A stretch of 64,000 bases of DNA. Origin: Oscillospiraceae bacterium (GTDB taxonomy: Bacteria; Bacillota; Clostridia; Oscillospirales; Ruminococcaceae). The first letter of the stretch is position 1. Each line of letters opens with the position of its first letter. Below, piece after piece: positions 1 to 11,379 of the stretch. The notes beneath the pieces were generated by a model. That model was not told the DNA's origin. It made no database searches and saw only the letters and a list, made by a program, of their open reading frames with translations. The stretch is from positions 2,418,001-2,482,000 of the forward strand of contig CP107211.1 of the NCBI GenBank assembly GCA_025757845.1, read 5' to 3'. The position numbers and the translations under genes were made by a program.

Positions 1-47
1 AAAAAAAGCAGGCCGCCGGGGGCAGGTTTCCCCTTTGATTTTTTGTC

Positions 48-76
48 TTGATTTTTGGCAGGGAATCCGGTATAAT
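48..76 (+). promoter_or_regulatory. Sigma-A promoter of tRNA-Leu
   Basis: TTGATT at 48-53, a 17-nt spacer and a perfect TATAAT at 71-76. Transcription should start about 15 nt before the mature tRNA. Confidence 0.8.
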
Positions 77-96
77 AAATAATGTTCTGAACATCA

Positions 97-180
97 GCCG
101 GTGTGTCGGAATGGCAGACGAGGGGGACTCAAAATCCCTTGTGCTAATAACACGTGTGGGTTCGACCCCCACCACCGGCA
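97..180 (+). tRNA. tRNA-Leu (anticodon CAA)
   Basis: The acceptor arms GCCGGTG (97-103) and CACCGGC (173-179) pair, followed by discriminator A at 180. The anticodon loop CTCAAAA gives CAA, which reads the leucine codon TTG. A long variable arm and the TTCGACC T-loop fit a class II tRNA-Leu. CCA is not encoded. The gene has its own promoter upstream and a factor-independent terminator just downstream, so it is a single-gene transcript. Confidence 0.95.
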
Positions 181-186
181 TCCGAA

Positions 187-227
187 GCAGCCTGGAATCG
201 AACGATTCCGGGCTGCTTTTCTTTTTT
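187..227 (+). terminator. Terminator of tRNA-Leu
   Basis: A stem of about 13 bp (GCAGCC.GGAATCG with its complement, 187-216) is followed by a T-rich tract at 217-227. Confidence 0.85.
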
Positions 228-368
228 CAGAAAACGCTGCACCGTAACCGCCTGGGCACCCTGTACTGCCACGAGGGCGACTGGAGCTGGATCTACTTTT
301 TCAACGGCCAGTGTGCCGACGCCGCAGGCACCGCGCTCTGGCAGTGGCTGGGGCAGCAGCGGCGCTGA
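228..368 (+). pseudogene. Possible C-terminal coding remnant
   Basis: This stretch reads as 46 GC-rich codons ending in TGA, with a protein-like aromatic sequence (YCHEGDWSWIYFFNG). It has no start codon or RBS of its own: the tRNA and its terminator lie where the upstream part would be. It may be the tail of a displaced gene, or simply chance coding potential in GC-rich DNA. I do not recognise a family. Confidence 0.25.
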
Positions 369-388
369 ACATTTTTTGTCAAAAAGCA

Positions 389-417
389 TTGACAACTGCC
401 AATGCGCATGATAGAAT
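389..417 (+). promoter_or_regulatory. Strong sigma-A promoter of an unassigned RNA
   Basis: A perfect TTGACA at 389-394, a 17-nt spacer and TAGAAT at 412-417. No gene start follows for more than 400 nt, so the transcript begins with a long non-coding segment starting near 422. Confidence 0.85.
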
Positions 418-421
418 CACA

Positions 422-705
422 GATGATTTTGAGAGACGACGCAGAACAGGGTCTTTTCAAAGCAATTTTCCCATGGACCGCCCAGCGGGGCTAAGGCCAT
501 ACGGACAGCCGGGTCCACTGCCGACCGGCGGTGCAAGCCGCCATTATTGATTGAGTTAGAAGCTCAAATTTTATAAGTTGGTTCCTTTACAACCATGAAA
601 TTGTGCAGCCAGTGCGCAGACTTGTGAAACGGTCAATGTGAAACGGTCAATAAAGAGCAGTAAAAGCAGAATTGCTATATAGACTCTCATCATCCCGTCT
701 TTTTG
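422..705 (+). ncRNA. Candidate structured non-coding RNA of about 280 nt, unassigned
   Basis: No credible coding frame is present. The predicted 5' end GATGAT-TTT-GAGAG (422-435) is complementary to CTCTCATCATC (684-694), giving an 11-bp closing helix with a 3-nt bulge, and a T-run follows at 698-704. Inside are a GGACC/GGGTCC helix enclosing two hairpins (about 475-522), a GGCGG/CCGCC hairpin (about 527-542), a TTGAG/CTCAA hairpin (about 550-567) and a GGTT/AACC hairpin (about 579-594). A strong promoter starts it. I looked for hallmarks of RNase P, tmRNA, SRP RNA, T-box and common riboswitches and found none. It could be a stand-alone sRNA or the leader of the polyamine operon, because a terminator sits at 785-827 before the first gene. 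Confidence 0.45.
623..650 (+). repeat. Tandem 14-bp direct duplication
   Basis: TGTGAAACGGTCAA occurs twice with no spacer (623-636 and 637-650), inside the 3' part of the candidate RNA. Confidence 0.9.
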
Positions 706-784
706 GATCATGCTGAAACGCGGCCCGTGGCTCCGGCACATCTTGTCCGGGGGCTTTCTCCGCGCAAAAAATGGCTTTTTTCCA

Positions 785-827
785 AGCGCAGGTCTGCACT
801 TTTTGGTGCGGCACCTGCGCTTTTTTG
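785..827 (+). terminator. Terminator or attenuator ahead of the polyamine operon
   Basis: AGCGCAGGT (785-793) pairs with ACCTGCGCT (813-821) around an inner GCAC/GTGC helix, followed by a T-run at 821-827. It ends 33 nt before the decarboxylase start. It either ends the upstream RNA or controls readthrough into the operon. Confidence 0.8.
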
Positions 828-860
828 TTTGTCTTGGAACCAGGGACGGAGGAAAAAAAG

Positions 861-2327
861 ATGAGTGAGAACCGTACACGGTTCCGGCTGGACCAGCGCC
901 GCGCGCCCATTTACGAAGCGCTGGAGCGGTTCCGGCAGATGCGTGTGGTGCCCTTTGATGTGCCCGGCCACAAGCGAGGCCGGGGCAACCCGGAGCTGAC
1001 CGCCTTTTTGGGCCAGCAGTGCGTGGGCGTGGACGTGAACAGCATGAAGCCGCTGGACAACCTCTGCCACCCGGTGTCGGTCATCCGGGAAGCAGAAGAA
1101 CTGGCCGCCGACGCCTTTGGCGCGGCCCACGCCTTCCTGATGGTGGGCGGCACCACCAGCAGTGTGCAGAGCATGGTGCTCACCGCCTGCAAGCGGGGCG
1201 ATGAGATCATTTTGCCCCGCAACGTGCACCGCAGCGTGCTGAACGCGCTGGTGCTGTGCGGCGCGGTGCCGGTTTATGTGAACCCGGAGGTGGACAAGCG
1301 CCTGGGCATCTCCCTGGGCATGAAGCGGGAGCAGGTGGAAAAGGCCATCAAGGAGCACCCCAACGCGGTGGCCGTGCTGGTGAACAACCCCACCTACTAC
1401 GGCATCTGCTCCGACCTGCGGGCCATCGTCAAGATGGCTCACGACGCCGGGATGCTCTGCCTTGCCGACGAGGCCCACGGCACCCACTTCTACTTCGGCA
1501 ACGGCCTGCCGGTGTCGGCCATGGCAGCGGGGGCGGACATGGCGTCCGTCTCCATGCACAAGAGCGGCGGCAGCCTGACCCAGTCCAGCCTGCTGCTCAT
1601 CGGGCCCAACGTGCATCCGGGCTATGTGCGGCAGATCATCAACCTGACCCAGACCACCTCCGGCAGCTACCTGCTCATGTCCAGCCTGGATATCTCCCGC
1701 CGCAATCTGGCATTGCGGGGGCGGCAGGTGTTCCATCAGGTGGCCGACATGGCCGAGTATGCCCGCGAGGAGATCAACGCCGTGGGCGGCTACTACGCCT
1801 TTGGCAAGGAGCTGTGCAACGGCAACTCGGTGTTCGACTTTGACACCACCAAGCTCAGCGTCCACACGCTGGACATCGGTCTGGCGGGCATCGAGGTCTA
1901 CGACATCCTCCGGGACGAGTACGACATCCAGATCGAGTTCGGCGACATCGGCAACATCCTGGCCTACCTGTCCATCGGCGACCGCCCGCAGGAGGTGGAA
2001 CGGCTGGTGAGCGCTCTGGCCGAGATCAAGCGCCGCTACCGCACCGACGGGGCGGGCCTGCTGAGCCAGGAATACATCGACCCCGTGGTGGCCGCCAGCC
2101 CGCAGGAGGCTTTCTACGCTCCCAAAAAGAGCCTGCCCCTGCGCGAGACCGAGGGCATGGTGTGCAGCGAGTTCGTCATGTGCTACCCGCCGGGCATCCC
2201 CATCCTGGCCCCCGGCGAGCGCATCACCAAAGAGATCTTGAACTACATCGAGTACGCCAAGGCCAAGGGCTGCAGCATGACCGGCCCCGAGGACCCCGAC
2301 ATCTTACACCTGAACGTTCTGGCATAA
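861..2327 (+). CDS. speA: Orn/Lys/Arg decarboxylase family protein, probable arginine decarboxylase
   Basis: This is a 488-residue fold-type I PLP enzyme of the short SpeA/Cad class. The likely reaction is arginine to agmatine plus CO2, because an agmatinase lies two genes downstream; lysine or ornithine specificity cannot be excluded from sequence. The PLP lysine is K234 in SMHKSGG, and D203/H206 in DEAHG match the cofactor-stacking region. N-terminal VPGHKRG is typical of the family. The start at 861 is chosen over an in-frame ATG at 771 because GGAGG lies just before it and the earlier start would run through a terminator hairpin. First gene of a tightly packed polyamine operon, 12 nt before speE. 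Confidence 0.88.
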   Translation: MSENRTRFRLDQRRAPIYEALERFRQMRVVPFDVPGHKRGRGNPELTAFLGQQCVGVDVNSMKPLDNLCHPVSVIREAEELAADAFGAAHAFLMVGGTTSSVQSMVLTACKRGDEIILPRNVHRSVLNALVLCGAVPVYVNPEVDKRLGISLGMKREQVEKAIKEHPNAVAVLVNNPTYYGICSDLRAIVKMAHDAGMLCLADEAHGTHFYFGNGLPVSAMAAGADMASVSMHKSGGSLTQSSLLLIGPNVHPGYVRQIINLTQTTSGSYLLMSSLDISRRNLALRGRQVFHQVADMAEYAREEINAVGGYYAFGKELCNGNSVFDFDTTKLSVHTLDIGLAGIEVYDILRDEYDIQIEFGDIGNILAYLSIGDRPQEVERLVSALAEIKRRYRTDGAGLLSQEYIDPVVAASPQEAFYAPKKSLPLRETEGMVCSEFVMCYPPGIPILAPGERITKEILNYIEYAKAKGCSMTGPEDPDILHLNVLA

Positions 2328-2339
2328 GGAGGAGCGAAT

Positions 2340-3197
2340 ATGGAATTCTGGTTTTCCGAGTTTCACACCCCGGACGTGAAGCACAGCATCCGGGTGAGCA
2401 GACAGCTCTACTCCAAGCAGAGCGACTATCAGCGCATCGACATCTTTGAGACCCCGGAGTTTGGCCGGGTGCTCACGCTGGACGGCAACGTGATGCTGAC
2501 CGAGCGCGACGAGTTCATCTACGACGAGATGATCGTGCATGTGCCCATGGCCGTGCACAAGGAGGCCAAGGACATCCTGGTCATCGGTGCCGGAGACGGC
2601 GGCGTGGTGCGGGAGCTGACCCGCTACGACCGGGTGGAGCGCATCGACCTGGTGGAGATGGACCCCCAGGTGGTGGAGGCCTGCCGTGCCTATCTGCCCG
2701 GCAACGCCTGCCGTATGGACGACCGCCGGGTCCACATCTACTTTGAGAACGCCCTCAAGTTCATCCGCCGGTGCGAGGAGGAATACGACCTGATCATCGT
2801 GGACTCCTCCGACCCCTTCGGCCCCTCCGAGGGCCTGTTCACCCGCGAGTTCTACGGCAGCTGCTTCAACGCCCTGAAAGAGGACGGCATCATGGTCAAC
2901 CAGCAGGGCAGCCCCTTCTACGCCGAGGACGCCAGCGCCATGCAGCGCAGCCACAAGCGCATTGCATCCACCTTCCCCATCAGCCGGGTGTATCAGGCCC
3001 ACATCCCCACCTTTGCGGCGGGCTACTGGCTGTTCGGCTTTGCCAGCAAGAAATACCACCCCATCGACGATCTGGACGCAGCCGCCTGGAAGGCGCTGAA
3101 CATGCGCACCCGCTACTACACCACCCGGCTGCACGTCGGGGCATTCTACCTGCCGGCATTCCTCGAAGAGATGCTGCGGGAAGTGGAGGAACACTGA
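2340..3197 (+). CDS. speE: Polyamine aminopropyltransferase (spermidine synthase)
   Basis: This 285-residue cytosolic enzyme transfers an aminopropyl group from decarboxylated SAM to putrescine or another amine. The N-terminal beta domain is followed by a Rossmann methyltransferase-like fold with IGAGDGG (D86) and the catalytic DSSDP loop (D155, D158). Length matches bacterial SpeE. An AAGGAGG-type RBS precedes the ATG, and the stop overlaps the next start as TGATG. No speD, the source of decarboxylated SAM, lies in this window, while the same operon encodes the alternative carboxyspermidine route, so its physiological product is uncertain. Confidence 0.92.
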   Translation: MEFWFSEFHTPDVKHSIRVSRQLYSKQSDYQRIDIFETPEFGRVLTLDGNVMLTERDEFIYDEMIVHVPMAVHKEAKDILVIGAGDGGVVRELTRYDRVERIDLVEMDPQVVEACRAYLPGNACRMDDRRVHIYFENALKFIRRCEEEYDLIIVDSSDPFGPSEGLFTREFYGSCFNALKEDGIMVNQQGSPFYAEDASAMQRSHKRIASTFPISRVYQAHIPTFAAGYWLFGFASKKYHPIDDLDAAAWKALNMRTRYYTTRLHVGAFYLPAFLEEMLREVEEH

Positions 3198-4072
3198 TGC
3201 GACCCAACATTGAAAACTTCATCGGCTGCGACAGCAGCTACCGTGCCGCCAGCATCGTGCTGTACGGTGCCCCCTACGATTCCACCACCAGCTACCGCCC
3301 CGGGGCCCGGTTCGGCCCGGCGGCCATCCGCCACGAGAGCTACGGCCTGGAGACCTACAGCCCCTACCAGAACGCCGACCTGACGGACTTTGACATCTTT
3401 GACAGCGGCGACCTGGAGCTGTGCTTCGGCTCCAGCGAGAGCGCTCTGGCCGACATCGAGGCCCGCGCCGCCGAGATCTTGCACGACGGCAAGTTCCCGC
3501 TGCTGCTGGGCGGCGAGCATCTGGTCACCCTGGGCGCGGTGCGGGCTGCGGTGAAGAAATACCCCGACCTGCACATCGTCCACTTTGACGCCCACGCCGA
3601 CCTGCGGGACGACTATCTGGGCGCAACCTTGAGCCACGCCTGCGTGCTGCGCCGCTGCCACGAACTGGTGGGCGACGGTCATATCCACCAGTTCTGCATC
3701 CGCAGCGGTGACCGGGCGGAGTTCGAGTTTGCCGCCCAGCACACCGAGCTGCACAAGTTCGACTTCACCGGCCTTTCCGAGCTCACCGCGCAGCTGTGCG
3801 ACAGCAAAGTGCCGGTGTACCTGACCATTGATCTGGACTGCCTGGACCCCTCCTGCTTCCCCGGCACCGGCACCCCGGAGGCCGGCGGCGTGAGCTTTCT
3901 GCAGCTGCTGGAGGCCATCCGCACCGTCACCAAGGCCAACATCATCGGTGCTGACCTGAACGAGCTGGCCCCCACCCTGGACCCCACCGGGGTGTCCACC
4001 GCCACGGCCTGCAAGGTCCTGCGCGAAACGCTGATCGCGCTGGACAAGGGCTGGCCCGGCTTTCAGGTATAA
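3197..4072 (+). CDS. speB: Agmatinase
   Basis: This 291-residue ureohydrolase splits agmatine into putrescine and urea. The binuclear Mn ligands lie in GGEHLVTLG, FDAHADLRDD and TIDLDCLDP, all intact. The N-terminal FIGCDSSYRAASIVLYG segment is typical of agmatinase. The ATG overlaps the speE stop (TGATG), so the pair is translationally coupled. Together with the upstream decarboxylase it supplies putrescine without ornithine decarboxylase. Confidence 0.93.
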   Translation: MRPNIENFIGCDSSYRAASIVLYGAPYDSTTSYRPGARFGPAAIRHESYGLETYSPYQNADLTDFDIFDSGDLELCFGSSESALADIEARAAEILHDGKFPLLLGGEHLVTLGAVRAAVKKYPDLHIVHFDAHADLRDDYLGATLSHACVLRRCHELVGDGHIHQFCIRSGDRAEFEFAAQHTELHKFDFTGLSELTAQLCDSKVPVYLTIDLDCLDPSCFPGTGTPEAGGVSFLQLLEAIRTVTKANIIGADLNELAPTLDPTGVSTATACKVLRETLIALDKGWPGFQV

Positions 4073-4111
4073 CGACGAACCCACCGTTTTACAGATAAAG
4101 GAGTAACTGCT

Positions 4112-5370
<1,259 letters not shown>

Positions 5371-5371
<1 letters not shown>

Positions 5372-6618
5372 TGCGGCTGGAGGATCGCCGCCCGGCCTTT
5401 GCAGGGCTGGCAAACCTGACGGAACAGCAGCTGCAAAGTCTGCCCACCCCCTGCTACCTGCTGGACGAGGCCCAGCTGCGCCGGAATGGTCAGATCATGC
5501 TGGAGCTGCAGCAGCGCACCGGATGCCGGGCCCTGCTGGCCCAAAAGGCCTTTTCCAACTTTGATGTGTACCCGGTGCTGGCCCCCTACCTGGCAGGCAC
5601 CGAGGCCAGCGGCCTGTACGAGAGCCGCCTGGGCCGGGAGCAGCTGCCGGAAAAGGAGAACCATGTGTTCTGCGCCGCCTACCGGGCAGACGAGTTCGCC
5701 GAGCTTCTGCAGTACGCCGACCACATCGTGTTCAACTCCCCCGGCCAGCTGGCTCAGTTTGGCCCGGCTGCCAAGGCGGCGGGCAAAAGCGTGGGCCTGC
5801 GGGTAAACCCCCAGTGCTCCACCCAGGAGGGCCATGCCATCTATGACCCCTGCGCCCCGGGCAGCCGCCTGGGCACCACCCGGGCCCAGTGGGACGCCGC
5901 TGTGGCGGCCCACCCGGAGCTGCCGAAGCTGCTGGATGGCCTCCACTTCCACACCCTTTGCGAGCAGGACGCCGACGCCCTGGCCGTGACCCTGAAAGCG
6001 GTGGAGGCAACGTTCGGGGACCTGCTGCCCAAGATGAAGTGGGTGAACTTTGGGGGCGGCCACCACGTTACCCGGCCCGGCTATGACCTGGCCACCCTGG
6101 AGCAGTGCATCTGCCAGGTGCAGCAGACCTATGGTGTGCAGGTGTACCTGGAGCCGGGCGAAGCCTGGGCGCTGAACGCGGGCTACCTCGTCACCACCGT
6201 ACTGGACACCTTGCAGAATGGAGACACCCGCCTTGCCATTCTGGACACCTCTGCCGCCTGCCACACCCCGGATGTTATCGAGATGCCCTACCGCCCGCCC
6301 CTGCTGGATGCCGGAGAACCCGGCGAAAAGCCCTGCACCGTGCGGCTGGGCGGCCCCACCTGCCTGGCAGGGGATGTGATGGGAGATTACAGCTTCAAGG
6401 CCCCTCTGGCCCCAGGCCAGCGGCTGGTGTTTGGAGATATGGCCATCTACACCACCTGCAAAAACAACACCTTTAACGGGATGCCCTTGCCGGATATCTG
6501 GCTTTTGCGGTCCGACGGCAGCCTGGCCCGGCTGGCCCACTTTGGCTACCAGGATTTCCGCTGCCGTCTGGGAGGCCGGAGAGAGGGCACCTTGGACACA
6601 GCATCTGTCCAAATTTAA
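5371..6618 (+). CDS. nspC: Carboxynorspermidine/carboxyspermidine decarboxylase
   Basis: This 415-residue fold-type III (alanine-racemase-like) PLP decarboxylase removes CO2 from carboxy(nor)spermidine to give (nor)spermidine. K59 in LLAQKAFSN is the expected Schiff-base lysine. VNFGGGHH is the phosphate-binding glycine loop, and LEPGEA plus the C-terminal MAIYTTCKNNTFNG region are family-typical. The ATG overlaps the dehydrogenase stop (TGATG). It is the last gene of the operon; no strong terminator is visible before the next promoter at 6793. Confidence 0.9.
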
Positions 6619-6742
6619 GGGCCCTGTCTCTGCCGGAAAAGCAGCCCCGGCCTCCGGGCCGATGGCAGGAAATTCCAAGCGGCAAAGGTTCTTTGCAAAG
6701 TTTGGTATGGCAGTTACAATAGCGCAACAAATATCACCTGTT

Positions 6743-6761
6743 TTCGTGACTTTTTCACGAA
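6743..6761. promoter_or_regulatory. Inverted repeat, upstream member of a pair
   Basis: TTCGTGA and TCACGAA are separated by 5 nt. The same half-sites recur at 6860-6874, on the other side of the promoter. Confidence 0.6.
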
Positions 6762-6792
6762 TCGGCCTCTGATTTTTTAGGGAACTCCCCCA

Positions 6793-6822
6793 TTGACAGC
6801 CCTGGCTTTTGTTCGATATAAT
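6793..6822 (+). promoter_or_regulatory. Sigma-A promoter of the lipoprotein gene
   Basis: TTGACA (6793-6798), an 18-nt spacer and TATAAT (6817-6822), both boxes perfect. Confidence 0.85.
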
Positions 6823-6859
6823 TGAGACAAGGAAAGCGTCCCCGGCCGGGGGATGCAGC

Positions 6860-6874
6860 TTCGTGAATCACGAA
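6860..6874. promoter_or_regulatory. Inverted repeat, downstream member of a pair
   Basis: TTCGTGA-A-TCACGAA lies about 35 nt after the predicted transcription start. It shares half-sites with the repeat at 6743-6761; together they bracket the promoter and could be a looping or roadblock operator. Confidence 0.6.
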
Positions 6875-6912
6875 ACATATCCACAAAAACAACCAGACTG
6901 GAGGGAGATCCT

Positions 6913-7665
<753 letters not shown>

Positions 7666-7721
7666 TCACTTCTCCCGCCGGGCCTGACCGCCCTGCGGCA
7701 ATGAGCTGCCGGTAAAGCAAA

Positions 7722-7761
7722 AGCAGCCGCGTGCCTTTTGGAAGGTACGCGGCTGCTTTTT
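7722..7761. terminator. Bidirectional terminator
   Basis: AGCAGCCGCGTGCC (7722-7735) pairs with GGTACGCGGCTGCT (7744-7757), with T-runs on both strands. It can end the msmK transcript, which comes from the right. Confidence 0.8.
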
Positions 7762-7865
7762 GTCTGCCTTGCCCATAGACACAGAAAACCGCCGGAGGTT
7801 TCCCTGCCGACGGTTCTCTGTATGATGATAGGAGGATCAAAAAATGATCGTCACATAATTGCAGC

Positions 7866-8981
<1,116 letters not shown>

Positions 8982-9018
8982 AATCGTTTGCCTCCATAAT
9001 CTTGTGTTTGCAGCGCCC

Positions 9019-9047
9019 TTGACGGCGCTTCGGTTCGTTGGTATTAT
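9019..9047 (+). promoter_or_regulatory. Promoter of the AraC regulator
   Basis: TTGACG (9019-9024), a 17-nt spacer and TATTAT (9042-9047). It is divergent from msmK; the AT-rich -10 region could also serve the opposite strand. Confidence 0.65.
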
Positions 9048-9104
9048 AATAACAGATTATTTTGTGATATAAAATAGCATTTTATTGATTTGAGGTGTCG
9101 GATA

Positions 9105-9950
9105 TTGCTGTTTGACTGGAATGCCGTGGCCGCGCCCGGTCAGGTGCAGGATGTGCAGCCCTGCGCGCCCCTCACCCTGACCGGCGACGGGCTGTGGGTC
9201 TGCCTTGTTTCCAGCGGGCGGTGCACCGCCAGTGTGCCCTCGGCCGGGCCCCTGCCCGCCGGGGCTGCGCTGCTGCTGCCGCCCCAGAGCGTCCCGGCCG
9301 GGCATCTGGTGCTGAGCCGCGCCCCGCTGGTGCTGGAGCCGGAGGGCAGCTGCCACCTGCTGTGCGTCCAGCTCACCGGGCAGGCCAGCGCCCAGTTTCT
9401 GGCCGGGCTGCACGAGCTGCCCTTTCTGGCCCGGGGCGAGACCTGCCCCGCCGCTGCCGAGCTGCTGGACCGCCTTGCCTCGGAGCAGGACTTGCCGGGC
9501 CGGGTGCGCAGCCAGCTGGCCTTTGCCCTGTTGTGTGAGCTGGCCGACGCCGACAGCGCCGCCCCCGCCCTGCCGCCGCTGGTGCAGGCCGCCATCGCGG
9601 ACATCCGGGCCAACTACGCGGGCCTGTACGGCGTGGAGGAGCTCAGCGAGCGGCTGGGGGTGTCCAAGAGCCATCTGGTGCGCACCTTCACCGCCGCGCT
9701 GGGCATCCCGCCGGGGCGCTATCTGACCCGGGTGCGGGTGGAAGCCGCCCAGCGGCTGCTGCTGCACCGGGAGTACACGCTGGACGTGGTGGCCAGCCTG
9801 TGCGGCTTTTCCGGTGCCAACTACCTGTGCCGGGTGTTCAAAAAAGAAACCGGCCAGTCCCCCGCACAATGGCGGACACTGGCCGGTCACACCGCGCAGT
9901 CCGGGCTTTCGCCCGAAGAAGCTCTGCGCGAGCAGGAACTTTATATTTAA
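9105..9950 (+). CDS. AraC family transcriptional regulator
   Basis: The 281-residue protein has an N-terminal cupin-like sensing region (about 1-150) and a C-terminal double HTH (about 185-270) with ELSERLGVSKSHLVRTF and VASLCGFSGANYLCRVFKK, the hallmark AraC helices. TTG at 9105 is chosen because GAGGTG lies 7 nt before it; an in-frame TTG at 9090 is an alternative. It is divergent from msmK, so it may control the shared sugar ATPase or another carbohydrate locus. Its end overlaps the convergent MATE gene by 4 bp. Confidence 0.85.
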   Translation: MLFDWNAVAAPGQVQDVQPCAPLTLTGDGLWVCLVSSGRCTASVPSAGPLPAGAALLLPPQSVPAGHLVLSRAPLVLEPEGSCHLLCVQLTGQASAQFLAGLHELPFLARGETCPAAAELLDRLASEQDLPGRVRSQLAFALLCELADADSAAPALPPLVQAAIADIRANYAGLYGVEELSERLGVSKSHLVRTFTAALGIPPGRYLTRVRVEAAQRLLLHREYTLDVVASLCGFSGANYLCRVFKKETGQSPAQWRTLAGHTAQSGLSPEEALREQELYI

Positions 9951-11248
9951 GGTTGCGGCTTGGGGCGCAGCAGCAAAAACAGGGTCAGCAGCGCCGTCAG
10001 CAGCTCCGATGCCGGGAAGGCCGCCCACACGCCGTTCATGCCAAAGAGGGCGCTCATCACCAGCGAGCAGACCACAATGGCCGCCACGCCGCGGCAGATG
10101 GAGGTGACCGAGGCTTCCACCGGGCGGTTGGTGGCGCTCAGGTAGCCCGCCGCCACGATGTTGAACCCGGCAAAGAAGTAGCCCACGAAGTACAGCCGCA
10201 TGCCGTTGTGGGCAAACCGGGCCATCTGCACCGAGTTTTCACTGTTGAACCAGCCCACCAGCGTATCGGTCATGCCGAATACCACCGCGTACAGCGCGGC
10301 GGCCAGTGCCAGCGCGGTGTAGCTGCCCAGAATGAGCAGCTTCCGGGCTCCGGCGCGGTCGCTGTGGCCGTAGCAGCGGCTCACCAGCGGCTGGGCACCC
10401 TGGGCCACACCGTTGAAAATGGCGGTGGCCACCAGCGCAAAGTTGGCCACGACGCCGTAGGCCGCCACGGCCACATTCCCGGCCAGACCCAGCAGCAGGA
10501 AGTTGAACACCGTCGTGGTCACGCCGGAGGACATCTCCCCCACAAAGCCGGAGATGCCCAGCTGGCAGCTCTGCCCCAGCAGCTTTGCCGAGGGCAGCTG
10601 CCGCACGAACTGCACCGTGTTGTCTTTTTGGAAGAAGTGGCGGCTGCAGATGGCGATGCTGAGCATCGGCGAAACGGCGGTGGCCAGTGCCGCACCGGCC
10701 AGCCCCAGCCCCATGGGGAACATGAAGATGTAGTCGAACACCACATTGAACAGGCTGCCGCTCAGCGTGGCCACCATGGCCAGCGAGGGCGCACCGTCGT
10801 TGCGGACAAAGGCCGACACGATGTAGTTGCACATAAAAAAGGGCGTGAACAGCAGAAAGATGCGCGCATAGGGGATGCCCAGCGCCACGATGCCGGCATC
10901 GCCGCCCATGAGCCGCAGCAGTGTACCGGGGCAGAAGATGCCCACCAGCACAAAGGGCACGGCCAGCAGGCAGGCGCAAAAGACGGCATTGGAGAAATAC
11001 CGCTGTGCCGCCCGCTCCTCGCCCTGTGCGCGGAGGATGGCGTAGCGGGTGGCCGCGCCCAGACCGATCATGGAACCGATGGCAAAAATGAAGTTGTAAA
11101 TGGGCAGGCAGAGGTTGAGCAGGGTCACGCCGTCCGTGCCCGCCGCCTGCGAGATAAAATAGGTATCGGCCAGAATATAGCAGGACGTGCCCAGCAGACC
11201 GAAAATATTCTGCGATACATATTTAAAGAACTGCTTTGTCAGATTCAT
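9947..11248 (-). CDS. MATE family efflux transporter
   Basis: This 433-residue membrane protein has about 12 hydrophobic segments and the MATE repeat pattern (GTSCYILADTYFISQAAG early; NGVAQGAQPLVSRCYG in the middle). It is expected to export cationic compounds using an ion gradient; the substrate is unknown. The ATG at 11248 is chosen because family similarity begins there. A purine-rich AAAGGGAAA lies upstream but the RBS is weak. A promoter lies at 11293-11321. Confidence 0.85.
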   Translation of the reverse strand: MNLTKQFFKYVSQNIFGLLGTSCYILADTYFISQAAGTDGVTLLNLCLPIYNFIFAIGSMIGLGAATRYAILRAQGEERAAQRYFSNAVFCACLLAVPFVLVGIFCPGTLLRLMGGDAGIVALGIPYARIFLLFTPFFMCNYIVSAFVRNDGAPSLAMVATLSGSLFNVVFDYIFMFPMGLGLAGAALATAVSPMLSIAICSRHFFQKDNTVQFVRQLPSAKLLGQSCQLGISGFVGEMSSGVTTTVFNFLLLGLAGNVAVAAYGVVANFALVATAIFNGVAQGAQPLVSRCYGHSDRAGARKLLILGSYTALALAAALYAVVFGMTDTLVGWFNSENSVQMARFAHNGMRLYFVGYFFAGFNIVAAGYLSATNRPVEASVTSICRGVAAIVVCSLVMSALFGMNGVWAAFPASELLTALLTLFLLLRPKPQP

Positions 11249-11292
11249 CTTGGTTTTCCCTTTTTCCCGGAAATTGTCATACACAAAGCGGT

Positions 11293-11321
11293 ATTGTAGC
11301 ACACCCCGTGCGTCAAGTCAA
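11293..11321 (-). promoter_or_regulatory. Promoter of the MATE gene
   Basis: On the minus strand: TTGACT, a 17-nt spacer and TACAAT. Confidence 0.75.
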
Positions 11322-11379
11322 TTCCAAAAATGCCCTGCAGCGCAGAAAGAGGAAGCATCAAGCAAAGGAGAAGTGCACT

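Noticed and set aside
97..368. tRNA-Leu as an attachment site of an integrated element
   Set aside because: No repeat of the tRNA 3' end, integrase or phage gene is seen downstream in the window.
422..705. Assignment of the upstream RNA as RNase P RNA, tmRNA, 6S or SRP RNA
   Set aside because: The invariant core sequences of RNase P, tmRNA and SRP RNA are not present, and the shape does not convincingly match 6S RNA, so no family name is given.
771..860. Longer N-terminus for the decarboxylase starting at 771
   Set aside because: The extension would be translated through a terminator hairpin, lacks an RBS, and has Cys/Phe-rich sequence unlike the family; GGAGG supports 861.
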